DNA from: Prevotellaceae bacterium
GTDB taxonomy: Bacteria > Bacteroidota > Bacteroidia > Bacteroidales > UBA932
Length of the DNA: 64,000 bases
Reading direction: 5' to 3'
Assembly (NCBI GenBank): GCA_031258195.1
Contig: JAIRNF010000018.1
Span: 31,733-95,732 of the forward strand
Shown one piece after another: positions 15,794 through 22,624 of the stretch (the first letter of the stretch is position 1; each line of letters begins with the position of its first letter). The notes beneath the pieces are model-generated. The model searched no databases. It saw only the letters and a program-made list of their open reading frames with translations, and was not told the origin of the DNA. A program made the translations under genes and the position numbers.

Positions 15794-16546
15794 ATGAACC
15801 AAACAAAAGCCTTTTTATCCACTTACAGCTCGGATAGCTATGCAGGCATAACCCGTCTAGGTATTTTGGGAGGCATGGGTAATATGGCTTCCGCTAAGTT
15901 TCATTATGCTACCTGCCTGTTGTCGTCTTGCATGCCGGAAAGCGAACAGATAGAAATAATATTATTTTCCAATCCCGGTAGTATTCCCGACAGGACTGCC
16001 CTTTTACTCGCTGGAAGAGAACAGGAGTTGACAGCCCCTCTAAACGACAACGTAAGAACACTTATCAGCTTAGGTTGCAGCCATGTTGTAATATGCTGCT
16101 TTACTTTTCATGCCATGCTTCACACGCTTGAAAAAGACCTAAGAAAAAAGGTGGTATCTCTATCCGAATATACGAAGCAAGAAATATTTCCCAGCTACAC
16201 AGACAAAAAAATACTGATACTTTGCACTAAAGGCTCTGCACGTTATAAGCTGTTTGGCGAAGACGAAAATGTAATGTATTCAACACCTGAAGATCAACAA
16301 TTTGTACATCAGTGCATTTATAGGTTAAAAGAAGGCGTACCTGTAAAAGAAGTTGTTCTCGACCTTAAAGGAATGCTTAAAAAATACCAGTTCGATAATA
16401 TGGTTATGGGATGCACAGACCTATATTTAATAACCAACGACCTTATTGAAGCCTTTGGCGAGGAGGTAATTATCGATCCACTAAGGGTTATGACTTATGA
16501 TATTACCAATAGCTGGAAAAAACAAATAGCGGCAAGAAATAAATAA
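15794..16546 (+). CDS. Aspartate/glutamate racemase family protein
   Basis: A 250-residue PLP-independent racemase-fold protein. The N-terminus has LGILGGMGNMAS. The two catalytic cysteines are both present: VICCFTFHAM (in place of the usual CNTAH) and VMGCTDLYLI. The change of Asn-Thr to Phe-Thr in the first motif is unusual and may alter substrate choice. No signal peptide is seen, so it should act in the cytoplasm, interconverting L and D forms of an acidic amino acid or a related compound. It lies downstream of transporters and a D-aminoacylase, which fits import and racemisation of D-amino acids. Confidence 0.85.
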   Translation: MNQTKAFLSTYSSDSYAGITRLGILGGMGNMASAKFHYATCLLSSCMPESEQIEIILFSNPGSIPDRTALLLAGREQELTAPLNDNVRTLISLGCSHVVICCFTFHAMLHTLEKDLRKKVVSLSEYTKQEIFPSYTDKKILILCTKGSARYKLFGEDENVMYSTPEDQQFVHQCIYRLKEGVPVKEVVLDLKGMLKKYQFDNMVMGCTDLYLITNDLIEAFGEEVIIDPLRVMTYDITNSWKKQIAARNK

Positions 16547-16547
16547 A

Positions 16548-16606
16548 AATCTATACCTAATTCGTCATTTCGACCGAAGGGAGAAATGACGAATTAGGTA
16601 TAGATT
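16548..16606. terminator. Bidirectional terminator with a shortened palindromic repeat at its centre
   Basis: Two 24-base arms, 16548-16571 and 16583-16606, are exactly complementary, with an 11-base loop. The inner part GTCATTTCGACCGAAGGGAG belongs to the intergenic repeat family; the outer AATCTATACCTAATTC is unique. The hairpin starts right after the racemase stop and its right arm overlaps the stop codon of the convergent gene. Confidence 0.88.
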
Positions 16607-16976
16607 ACCATCCGAATATATTTCGTAATATCCAGTATGCTAATACAATAACAAAGATAATAATGCACGCTTTTACCCCAAAAAGGCGTTTTCGTATAAG
16701 CGGATACTTACTTTTCCCTCCCATGTACTCAAAATAAACAGCAAGAAGTAGGTAAGGAATGGCAAGCACTAAAAGAGGATGTACTAGGAATGCGCCTCTA
16801 ATATTCCCGTTAAACAAATAGTGAATGGCTCGCTGAGATCCGCAGCCCGGACACTTTAGCCCCGTTAGCGCATAAAACGGGCATTTAGGGAACAGCTCCG
16901 ATTCCGCCGGGTTATATGTAAAATAAAGAATCGCTAATGCCGCAAGAACAACAATAGCGATTACCCATTTTTTCAT
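16605..16976 (-). CDS. DUF2752 domain small membrane protein
   Basis: A 123-residue membrane protein of the DUF2752 family. The defining motif is visible: FYALTGLKCPGCGSQRAIHY (a CPGC pair followed by Arg and His) after an N-terminal transmembrane helix, then LVHPLLVLAIPYLLLAVYF and a C-terminal helix. The function is unknown. It commonly sits next to CD225/dispanin-like genes, as here, where the upstream gene ends 15 bases before it on the same strand. The stop codon lies inside a shared terminator hairpin. Confidence 0.9.
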   Translation of the reverse strand: MKKWVIAIVVLAALAILYFTYNPAESELFPKCPFYALTGLKCPGCGSQRAIHYLFNGNIRGAFLVHPLLVLAIPYLLLAVYFEYMGGKSKYPLIRKRLFGVKACIIIFVIVLAYWILRNIFGW

Positions 16977-16991
16977 ATTAAAAGAAAATTC

Positions 16992-17429
16992 TTAGTAGTA
17001 GTGAGAATAGCCGTCCCAAAAACCGTTAAAAGCACCTAAAACAACTAAAAGCACATATATAAACGCAAAGGCTAATCCGCTGAAAAAGCCGATTTTAGTC
17101 CATCTACCCGCTTCCTCGGATGCCCGCTTCGCTCCCGCCTTATCTCCCGCATACCAACGTGATTCTACTTTAGATGCGTTAACGATACCCACAATGCCAA
17201 ACGGAAGGCAGCATAGTATAGTTACCAAAATCGACTCAACAAGCCAGCTTTTGGGAGGTAATTCCGGATTTTGCGTATAGCCTGCTTGTTGTGGCTGCTG
17301 ATAAGCTTGCTGAGTGTTTTCTTCTTTTGGCGGTGTTTTAGATATTGAGGTTGGCGCCCCACAGCTAGGGCAAACTTCGGCGAACTCAGAAATTTGAGCT
17401 CCACATTCTTTACAAGTAATTAATGCCAT
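16992..17429 (-). CDS. Zinc-ribbon plus CD225/dispanin-type membrane protein
   Basis: A 145-residue protein. Residues 1-28 form a zinc ribbon with two CxxC pairs (CKECGAQISEFAEVCPSCGA). A Gln/Pro-rich linker follows. The C-terminal half has PPKSWLVESILVTILCCLPF, GIVGIVNASKVESRWYAGDK and a last helix, the pattern of CD225/dispanin proteins, which form a re-entrant and a transmembrane helix. The zinc ribbon is nearly identical to that of the next gene upstream, showing a shared origin. The function is unknown; in bacteria the domain is often linked to membrane or envelope roles. Confidence 0.88.
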   Translation of the reverse strand: MALITCKECGAQISEFAEVCPSCGAPTSISKTPPKEENTQQAYQQPQQAGYTQNPELPPKSWLVESILVTILCCLPFGIVGIVNASKVESRWYAGDKAGAKRASEEAGRWTKIGFFSGLAFAFIYVLLVVLGAFNGFWDGYSHYY

Positions 17430-17458
17430 ATAACAACATTTTTAGGTGTACAATTATA

Positions 17459-17466
17459 CAAAAATA
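17459..17466 (-). promoter_or_regulatory. Putative -7 box of the CD225-type gene
   Basis: The minus strand reads TATTTTTG (TAnnTTTG), 30 bases before the start. Very similar sequence precedes the paralogous gene at 17961-17968. Confidence 0.5.
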
Positions 17467-17508
17467 GCAATTATAGTTGAAATGCTCTAGTAAAAATAAT
17501 AATAAAGG

Positions 17509-17931
17509 CTACCATATTCCTGGAAGAATCATTATATAATATATTACAATCAACATTACAATCAAACCAACAAACGATATAGCTAATCCTGCAATGGCAA
17601 GCCCTTTTGGGGCTTTGAATACCCCGACAAATGACAGGACAAGTCCTACAACCCAAAGAATCCAGCCGAAGGCGGGTACCCAACCGATAAAAAGAGCAAC
17701 TAAAGCACACACAAATCCTGCTGTACCGATACCATTTGATGGTGTTGCAGCAACTTGATTGATAACAATCTGCTGCTGCCCTTCTGCCGTCTGTCGATAA
17801 GGAGCCCTTGAGATTTTTTCTTCTTGTGTAGCTTGATTTTTAGAAATAGCGATTGGTACTCCACAGCTAGGACATAATTTAGCAAACTCCGATATCTGAG
17901 TGCCACATTCTTTACAAGTAATTAGCGCCAT
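17509..17931 (-). CDS. Zinc-ribbon membrane protein (DUF4190-like)
   Basis: A 140-residue protein with the same N-terminal zinc ribbon as its downstream neighbour (CKECGTQISEFAKLCPSCGV), a linker of about 45 residues, and two hydrophobic segments from about residue 68: GTAGFVCALVALFIGWVPAF and LAIAGLAISFVGLIVMLIVI. The repeated small-residue pattern resembles DUF4190-type proteins rather than CD225. Only the ribbon and the promoter region are shared with the neighbour, so duplication of the N-terminal half or domain swapping is likely. The function is unknown. Confidence 0.8.
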   Translation of the reverse strand: MALITCKECGTQISEFAKLCPSCGVPIAISKNQATQEEKISRAPYRQTAEGQQQIVINQVAATPSNGIGTAGFVCALVALFIGWVPAFGWILWVVGLVLSFVGVFKAPKGLAIAGLAISFVGLIVMLIVIYYIMILPGIW

Positions 17932-17960
17932 GTTAAGAACTTATTAGGTGTATGATTGGA

Positions 17961-17968
17961 CAAAAATA
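17961..17968 (-). promoter_or_regulatory. Putative -7 box of the DUF4190-like gene
   Basis: The minus strand reads TATTTTTG, 30 bases before the start, in a context (AGGTGTA then CAAAAATAGCAATT on the plus strand) shared with the region upstream of the paralogue. Confidence 0.5.
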
Positions 17969-18016
17969 GCAATTCAAACCAAATAAATAACTATCAACAG
18001 AAAAAATATTAGTTTG

Positions 18017-18385
18017 TTATTTTTTAAATATAAAATAAACAGCCAAGATCAAAAATATGAAACCTATGATATGGTTGGTCCGGAAACTCTCTGTTTTGAA
18101 CAATAGCACTGTAAAAAGAGTAAACACTACTAAAGTAACAATCTCTTGAATAACTTTTAGCTGCCATAGGTTAAACGGACCACCGTTATCGATATAGCCA
18201 ATCCGGTTTGCCGGAATCTGAAAACAGTATTCAAAAAGAGCAATACCCCAGCTGATCAGTATTATAGTCGGTAAGCCCAGCTTAGCAAACCAGCCCATTT
18301 CCTTAAACTTAAGATGACCATACCACGCAAAAGTCATAAAGATGTTGGACATTACAAGTAGTCCGATGGTATAAAATGCTTTCAT
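18017..18385 (-). CDS. DMT family protein, DUF486
   Basis: A 122-residue protein with four hydrophobic segments. The sequence matches the DUF486 family of small drug/metabolite-type transporters: MSNIFMTFAWYGHLKF near the start, SWGIALFEYCFQIPANRIGY in the middle and LWQLKVIQEIVTLVVF after it. Proteins of this family are widespread and have no established substrate. It is a single gene between the zinc-ribbon pair and rimO. Confidence 0.9.
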   Translation of the reverse strand: MKAFYTIGLLVMSNIFMTFAWYGHLKFKEMGWFAKLGLPTIILISWGIALFEYCFQIPANRIGYIDNGGPFNLWQLKVIQEIVTLVVFTLFTVLLFKTESFRTNHIIGFIFLILAVYFIFKK

Positions 18386-18468
18386 GTAAACAGGTTATTC
18401 GTAAATCGTTAAGCGAAAAGACAAGGGAATTCAAAAGATTTAAAGATATGTTAGCTCAAGTTTTTGAA

Positions 18469-19788
18469 TCATTTTAATCTCTTTGGGAGTTGAGGCTCTC
18501 CATATAAATCAAAATCGTCAGCATGGGTTATGGTAACCATATAGAAGCCGCCTATCTCCAAATCTCCGGTAGCTTTTTTAATAAGAACTTCCTGATCAAC
18601 CTCCGGAGAGTCGTATTCTGTACGGGCAATGTAATAATCACTTTCCATTCTATCAACCATAACCCGTAAAGTCTCTCCTACTCTCTTACTATTCATCTCT
18701 TTAGCAACCTTTTGCTGAATAGCCATCAGCTCGTCTGCTCGCTGTCGCTTTACTTCTTCTGAAATGCAATCCTCATACTGCTTTGCTCCATAAGTCCCTT
18801 CTTCCTCAGAGTAGGTAAATACTCCCATACGGTCGAACTTTACGTCCTTAACCAGCTGCTTTAGCTCCTCAAATGCCGCTTCATCCTCTCCCGGATGCCC
18901 TACCATTAAAGTTGTGCGAAGCGCAACATCGGGCACAGCTTCTCTCAGCCGTTTAATAAGATCGTAGGTTTCTTCTTTGGTAATCCCCCTGCGCATCTGA
19001 TTTAGCACAGCGGTGTTGATATGCTGTAGCGGTATATCAAGATATTTGCAAACTTTAGAATTATCGCGTATTTCATCTATCAAATTCTGAGGTAGCTGGT
19101 TGGGATAGGCATAATGTAGCCGTATCCATTCTATGCCCTCAATTTGGCTTAAACGGCGGATTAATTCGGCGAGCTTACGTTCTCCGTATAAATCCAAACC
19201 ATAGTAAGTAGTATCTTGCGCAATGATAATCAGCTCTTTTACACCTTTTGCTGCTAAATACCTTGTTTCGGCTTCCAGCTCTTCTATAGGAACCGATACA
19301 TACTTACCTCGAATAAGCGGAATAGCACAGTAGGCGCATCCCCAGCTGCATCCCTCCGATATTTTTAAGTAGGCATAGTGTTTGGGAGTAGTAATATAGC
19401 GTTCGCCCAGTAGTTCGGTACGCTCTACAACATTTAAAGTTTTGAGTATTCCTTCGAGATCTGTAACACCAAAAAACGTGTCAACCTCCGGTATTTCAGA
19501 GCGCAGCTCATCTCTGTATCGTTCTGACAAACAACCAAAAACAAACAAATGATCGATATCTCCCTGCTCTTTTGAGGCAGCAAAGCTAAGTATTGTATTG
19601 ATAGACTCTTCTTTAGCGTCGCCAATAAAGCCGCAGGTATTTATTACGACGATTCTGGCAACCGGATCATCGGAATCGTGAACCAACTCATATCCCCCAG
19701 CCTCCAGCTGACGCATCAAGCGTTCGGAATCGACCAGATTCTTAGAGCAGCCCAGAGTTATTACGTTTATTTTTTGCTTTTTCTTCAA
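18469..19788 (-). CDS. rimO: Ribosomal protein S12 methylthiotransferase
   Basis: A 439-residue radical SAM enzyme that adds a methylthio group to an Asp of ribosomal protein S12. The N-terminal MTTase domain has three Cys for one cluster: TLGCSKNLVDSERL, NTCGFIGDAKEESI and FGCLSERY. The radical SAM motif is SEGCSWGCAYCAIPLIRGKY. A TRAM domain forms the last 65 residues. KNLVDSE and the CAIPLIRG context distinguish RimO from MiaB. In Bacteroides the usual order is rpmB-rpmG-DUF4295-ftsY-rimO; here ftsY is absent from the expected gap. Confidence 0.96.
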   Translation of the reverse strand: MKKKQKINVITLGCSKNLVDSERLMRQLEAGGYELVHDSDDPVARIVVINTCGFIGDAKEESINTILSFAASKEQGDIDHLFVFGCLSERYRDELRSEIPEVDTFFGVTDLEGILKTLNVVERTELLGERYITTPKHYAYLKISEGCSWGCAYCAIPLIRGKYVSVPIEELEAETRYLAAKGVKELIIIAQDTTYYGLDLYGERKLAELIRRLSQIEGIEWIRLHYAYPNQLPQNLIDEIRDNSKVCKYLDIPLQHINTAVLNQMRRGITKEETYDLIKRLREAVPDVALRTTLMVGHPGEDEAAFEELKQLVKDVKFDRMGVFTYSEEEGTYGAKQYEDCISEEVKRQRADELMAIQQKVAKEMNSKRVGETLRVMVDRMESDYYIARTEYDSPEVDQEVLIKKATGDLEIGGFYMVTITHADDFDLYGEPQLPKRLK

Positions 19789-19968
19789 TTTACCAATAAT
19801 ACTATAAAAATCAATTTGTTATATCAAATTACAACATAAATATTTCTACAAAAAACTTTTATGTTACATGTCTTTCTGGTTACCTAATCGTAAATAAATG
19901 AGCTACTTTATGAAATAACCAAGCGAATTTGCGGATAATCCCTCATATTATACTCCTAGCTAGCTGAT

Positions 19969-20005
19969 ACTATAAAAGTTCCCCAATTAGAGGAACTTTT
20001 ATAGT
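19969..20005 (-). terminator. Terminator of the rpmB-rpmG-DUF4295 operon
   Basis: The 14-base arms ACTATAAAAGTTCC and GGAACTTTTATAGT are exactly complementary, with a 9-base loop. The hairpin lies 24 bases after the DUF4295 stop on the minus strand. Confidence 0.85.
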
Positions 20006-20028
20006 ATACTTAATTTATGAACAATATG

Positions 20029-20184
20029 CTACTTCTTAAAAAAGTCTTTCATATCATCGTTGTGCACAATTTCTTCTTTAAACGTATATGCGTTAGTCTT
20101 AGCCGACTTAACCATTTTAATAACTTTTGTATGGTTTTTTCCGGCACCTTTTTCTCTAAGGGTTGCTACTGCTTTTTTTGCCAT
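20029..20184 (-). CDS. DUF4295 family small basic protein
   Basis: A 51-residue lysine-rich protein beginning MAKKAVATLREKGAGKNHTK and ending HNDDMKDFFKK. This family is restricted to Bacteroidota and almost always follows rpmG, as here (9 bases after it). It is small enough to be missed by automatic gene calling. The composition and location suggest a ribosome-associated role, but no function is established. Confidence 0.92.
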   Translation of the reverse strand: MAKKAVATLREKGAGKNHTKVIKMVKSAKTNAYTFKEEIVHNDDMKDFFKK

Positions 20185-20193
20185 GGCTTAATA

Positions 20194-20376
20194 CTATTTA
20201 ATTTCCCTATGAACGGTTACTTTCTTTAGGTAAGGGTTATACTTCTTACGCTCTATTCTATCGGGAGTGTTTTTCTTATTCTTAGTAGTAATGTATCTCG
20301 ACATTCCGGGTACTCCAGATTCCTTTTGCTCCGTGCATTCAAGAATAACTTGTACTCTATTACCTTTCTTTGCCAT
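20194..20376 (-). CDS. rpmG: 50S ribosomal protein L33
   Basis: A 60-residue protein with the L33 features [30 protein letters not shown] and [17 protein letters not shown]. It lacks the four-Cys zinc site found in some L33 types, so it is the zinc-free form. It lies 11 bases after rpmB in the same operon. Confidence 0.97.
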   Translation of the reverse strand: MAKKGNRVQVILECTEQKESGVPGMSRYITTKNKKNTPDRIERKKYNPYLKKVTVHREIK

Positions 20377-20387
20377 TATTCTAGTTC

Positions 20388-20630
20388 TTAGTAAATGTTA
20401 ACCAAACCGTTTGCCTTAGCTTTTGCCAAAGCAGCCTTAAGTCCTATTTTGTTAATCGCGCGTATCCCCGCAGCCGAAACTTTTAGGGTAACGAAACGCT
20501 GTTCCTCATCAAACCAGAACTTTTTAGTTCTAAGATTTGGGGCAAACTCTCTTTTAGTTCTGCGTTTAGAGTGCGATACGTTGTTTCCAATCATTGCGCT
20601 CTTTCCGGTAATTTGACAAACTCGTGACAT
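20388..20630 (-). CDS. rpmB: 50S ribosomal protein L28
   Basis: An 80-residue protein with L28 hallmarks: [33 protein letters not shown], and [20 protein letters not shown] near the C-terminus. It is the first gene of the rpmB-rpmG-DUF4295 operon. A good promoter lies about 145 bases upstream on the minus strand, giving a leader of roughly 140 bases whose role, if any, is unknown. Confidence 0.97.
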   Translation of the reverse strand: MSRVCQITGKSAMIGNNVSHSKRRTKREFAPNLRTKKFWFDEEQRFVTLKVSAAGIRAINKIGLKAALAKAKANGLVNIY

Positions 20631-20775
20631 TGCTGTGTATTTTGCGTATTATGCTTTTTCTGACTGACTTCTCTTTTTCATTTGAGCGTGCAAATATCAA
20701 CTTTTTTTTCCGATTATGCAAACCCTCTAACGAAAAAAATGAGAAATTTGTCAACCTCATGCTATTTATCAGGTA

Positions 20776-20807
20776 CAAAGATAAATAGCAATTTGTAAAA
20801 AACCAAA
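20776..20807 (-). promoter_or_regulatory. Promoter of the rpmB operon
   Basis: On the minus strand TTTG (20807-20804) and TATCTTTG (20783-20776) are separated by exactly 20 bases, a full match to the Bacteroidota -33/-7 consensus. Confidence 0.75.
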
Positions 20808-20833
20808 ACATCTAAAGCAAAGCCTCATCCTCC

Positions 20834-20994
20834 GTCATTTCTAGCGAAGCTAGAATCGTTAGTTCGGTAAAGCCACTTCTACTGACAAAAAGAAAAAAAG
20901 GGTAGCTCGTATGCCATATGGTTACTGAGAAGCTTTGTTCTTTCGTCTTTAAATCTTATCTATTCAACAGATTTCTCGCTTCGCTCGAAATGAC
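20834..20994. repeat. Intergenic palindromic repeat, copy 6 (interrupted)
   Basis: The left arm GTCATTTCTAGCGAAGCTAG (20834 on) and the right arm TCGCTTCGCTCGAAATGAC (ending 20994) are separated by about 110 bases of unrelated sequence. The left arm has changes not matched on the right, so this copy looks decayed or interrupted. Confidence 0.75.
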
Positions 20995-21079
20995 GTGAAA
21001 ATTTAAGTAAAATCGCAGTATGTGTACATTTGGCTAATAACTGTTCATAACTATTGTATTAATCTTTTGCGCTTTTACT

Positions 21080-21087
21080 TATCTTTG
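21080..21087 (+). promoter_or_regulatory. Putative -7 box of the serine hydrolase gene
   Basis: TATCTTTG matches TAnnTTTG, with TTG 23 bases upstream, and ends 42 bases before the chosen start at 21130. A frame start upstream at 21022 would lie before this promoter, which supports the downstream start. Confidence 0.55.
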
Positions 21088-21129
21088 CTAGATCTGTTAT
21101 ATAAACTTCTAACCTACAACCATTTTGTT

Positions 21130-22302
21130 ATGAAAAATTTCTTTTATGTCGTATGTATCAGCCTACTCCTAAGTTCGCTTTCGGCTTGTAATACAGCACC
21201 TTCTCTCGAAGAACAAGCCAAAGAAAAGTTGAATGAAGTTCTCGCCAGCCACAACGCTGTAGGGCTATCTGTTGCTGTTGTAAAAGACGGTAAGGTTATT
21301 TACACTCAAGCCGTAGGTTACAGCAATTTAGAAGATAGCACGTTGCTCAATACCGATAACCTTTTCAGAATTGCATCAATCTCAAAATCGTTTACGGCGA
21401 CTGCTATTATGCAGCTGCACGAAGCAGGAGAGTTCAACCTTGATGATGATGTTAGCATTGCTCTCGGGGTTCCGGTAAAAAATCCAAAATACCCCGATAC
21501 TTTCATCACATACAGAATGTTACTATCGCATACATCCAGCCTTAGCGATAAGAACGGCTACTTTACATTTGATGCTGTAGATCCTGAAAAGAACGAAAAT
21601 TATGCAAATGCTTATAATGATTACATTCCTGGAAGCAAGTATGAGTACTGTAACTTAGGCTTTAACATGCTTGGTGCATTGGTAGAGATACATTCAGGAG
21701 AAAGATTTGACGAGTATATTAAAGCTCACATTATTGACCCGCTTAAGCTTAATGCCGGATATAATGTAAACATGCTGGATGTCGGTTTATTTGCCCGTAT
21801 ATACGACTTGGAAGATGGTAAATATACTTGGCAGCCGGAAGCCTATGCGCCACGAAAAGAGCAGATAGAGAACGGCTATGTTATGGGACGAACTACCCCG
21901 ATATTCTCGCCTACCGGTGGAATGAAAATTGCCCCAAAGGATTTAGCCAAGCATATGCTGGTACAAATAGGCGGAGGAACGTTTGACGGTGCGAAAATCT
22001 TGAGCCTTGAAAGTGTTACGGCTATGCAAACGCCCTATCAGTACGAAGGGCAGAATTTGGAAGACGATTACGGATTTGCTCTTAGAGTTACAGATAAGCT
22101 GATTAAAGGAGAAGTATTAGTGGGACATACGGGTTCCGCTTATGGTTTATACAGCGCCATGTTTTTTGAACCGCAAAAGAAGTTCGGTATTATAATGATG
22201 ACAAACGGAAGTCCTGCCCAAAGAGGAGAAAACGGATTCTTAACCATACAGTCTGACGCAATAAATGCTCTTTACGATGTGTTTATAAGAGAAGTTAAGT
22301 AG
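21130..22302 (+). CDS. Serine hydrolase lipoprotein, beta-lactamase class C/PBP-like
   Basis: A 390-residue protein with the start chosen at 21130 because it gives a lipoprotein signal (MKNFFYVVCISLLLSSLSAC) and lies after a promoter-like box. Catalytic motifs of the class C beta-lactamase/DD-peptidase fold are intact: RIASISKSFTA (SxxK), YEYCNLGFNML (YxN) and LVGHTGSAYG (HTG). SHTSSLSD is the usual following loop. It is probably anchored in the outer or inner membrane facing the periplasm. The substrate could be peptidoglycan stems, D-peptides or esters. It is a single-gene unit ending at a terminator. Confidence 0.9.
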   Translation: MKNFFYVVCISLLLSSLSACNTAPSLEEQAKEKLNEVLASHNAVGLSVAVVKDGKVIYTQAVGYSNLEDSTLLNTDNLFRIASISKSFTATAIMQLHEAGEFNLDDDVSIALGVPVKNPKYPDTFITYRMLLSHTSSLSDKNGYFTFDAVDPEKNENYANAYNDYIPGSKYEYCNLGFNMLGALVEIHSGERFDEYIKAHIIDPLKLNAGYNVNMLDVGLFARIYDLEDGKYTWQPEAYAPRKEQIENGYVMGRTTPIFSPTGGMKIAPKDLAKHMLVQIGGGTFDGAKILSLESVTAMQTPYQYEGQNLEDDYGFALRVTDKLIKGEVLVGHTGSAYGLYSAMFFEPQKKFGIIMMTNGSPAQRGENGFLTIQSDAINALYDVFIREVK

Positions 22303-22330
22303 CAGTACTTATCAGATTTGTAAACACTAT

Positions 22331-22370
22331 CCCCACAAGCTTACTTCGGCAAGCTTTGTAGGGATTTTTA
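22331..22370 (+). terminator. Terminator after the serine hydrolase gene
   Basis: CCCCACAAGCTT pairs with AAGCTTTGTAGGG apart from a small bulge, with ACTTCGGC as loop and TTTTTA following. Confidence 0.75.
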
Positions 22371-22592
22371 TTTAAATAATAAATTGATATAATATCATAC
22401 AATCATCTAATTATTCGAACAATATACCATAATTAATCGTTCATTGCAGAATAAAAAAGAGAATGCTTTTGTCATAAAGCCGCCTAAGCAATATTGGGTT
22501 AATCTTAATAAAATGCACAGTATTTGGTATTAATTTCTCAGTATATTTAATACTTCTTAAAATATAAAAGCATTGTTTTATAGAACTATTTG

Positions 22593-22600
22593 TACATTTG
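22593..22600 (+). promoter_or_regulatory. Putative promoter of the TPR/barrel operon
   Basis: TACATTTG matches TAnnTTTG, with TTG at 22573-22575. The box overlaps a possible upstream start at 22598, so the ATG at 22625 is preferred. Confidence 0.6.
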
Positions 22601-22624
22601 TACCATATAAATAAGCTTATTGAT

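Noticed and set aside
20631..21129. Small gene between rpmB and the serine hydrolase
   Set aside because: Short frames here (for example 20566-20811 minus) overlap the rpmB leader and promoter and lack protein features. The region holds the promoter and an interrupted palindrome.
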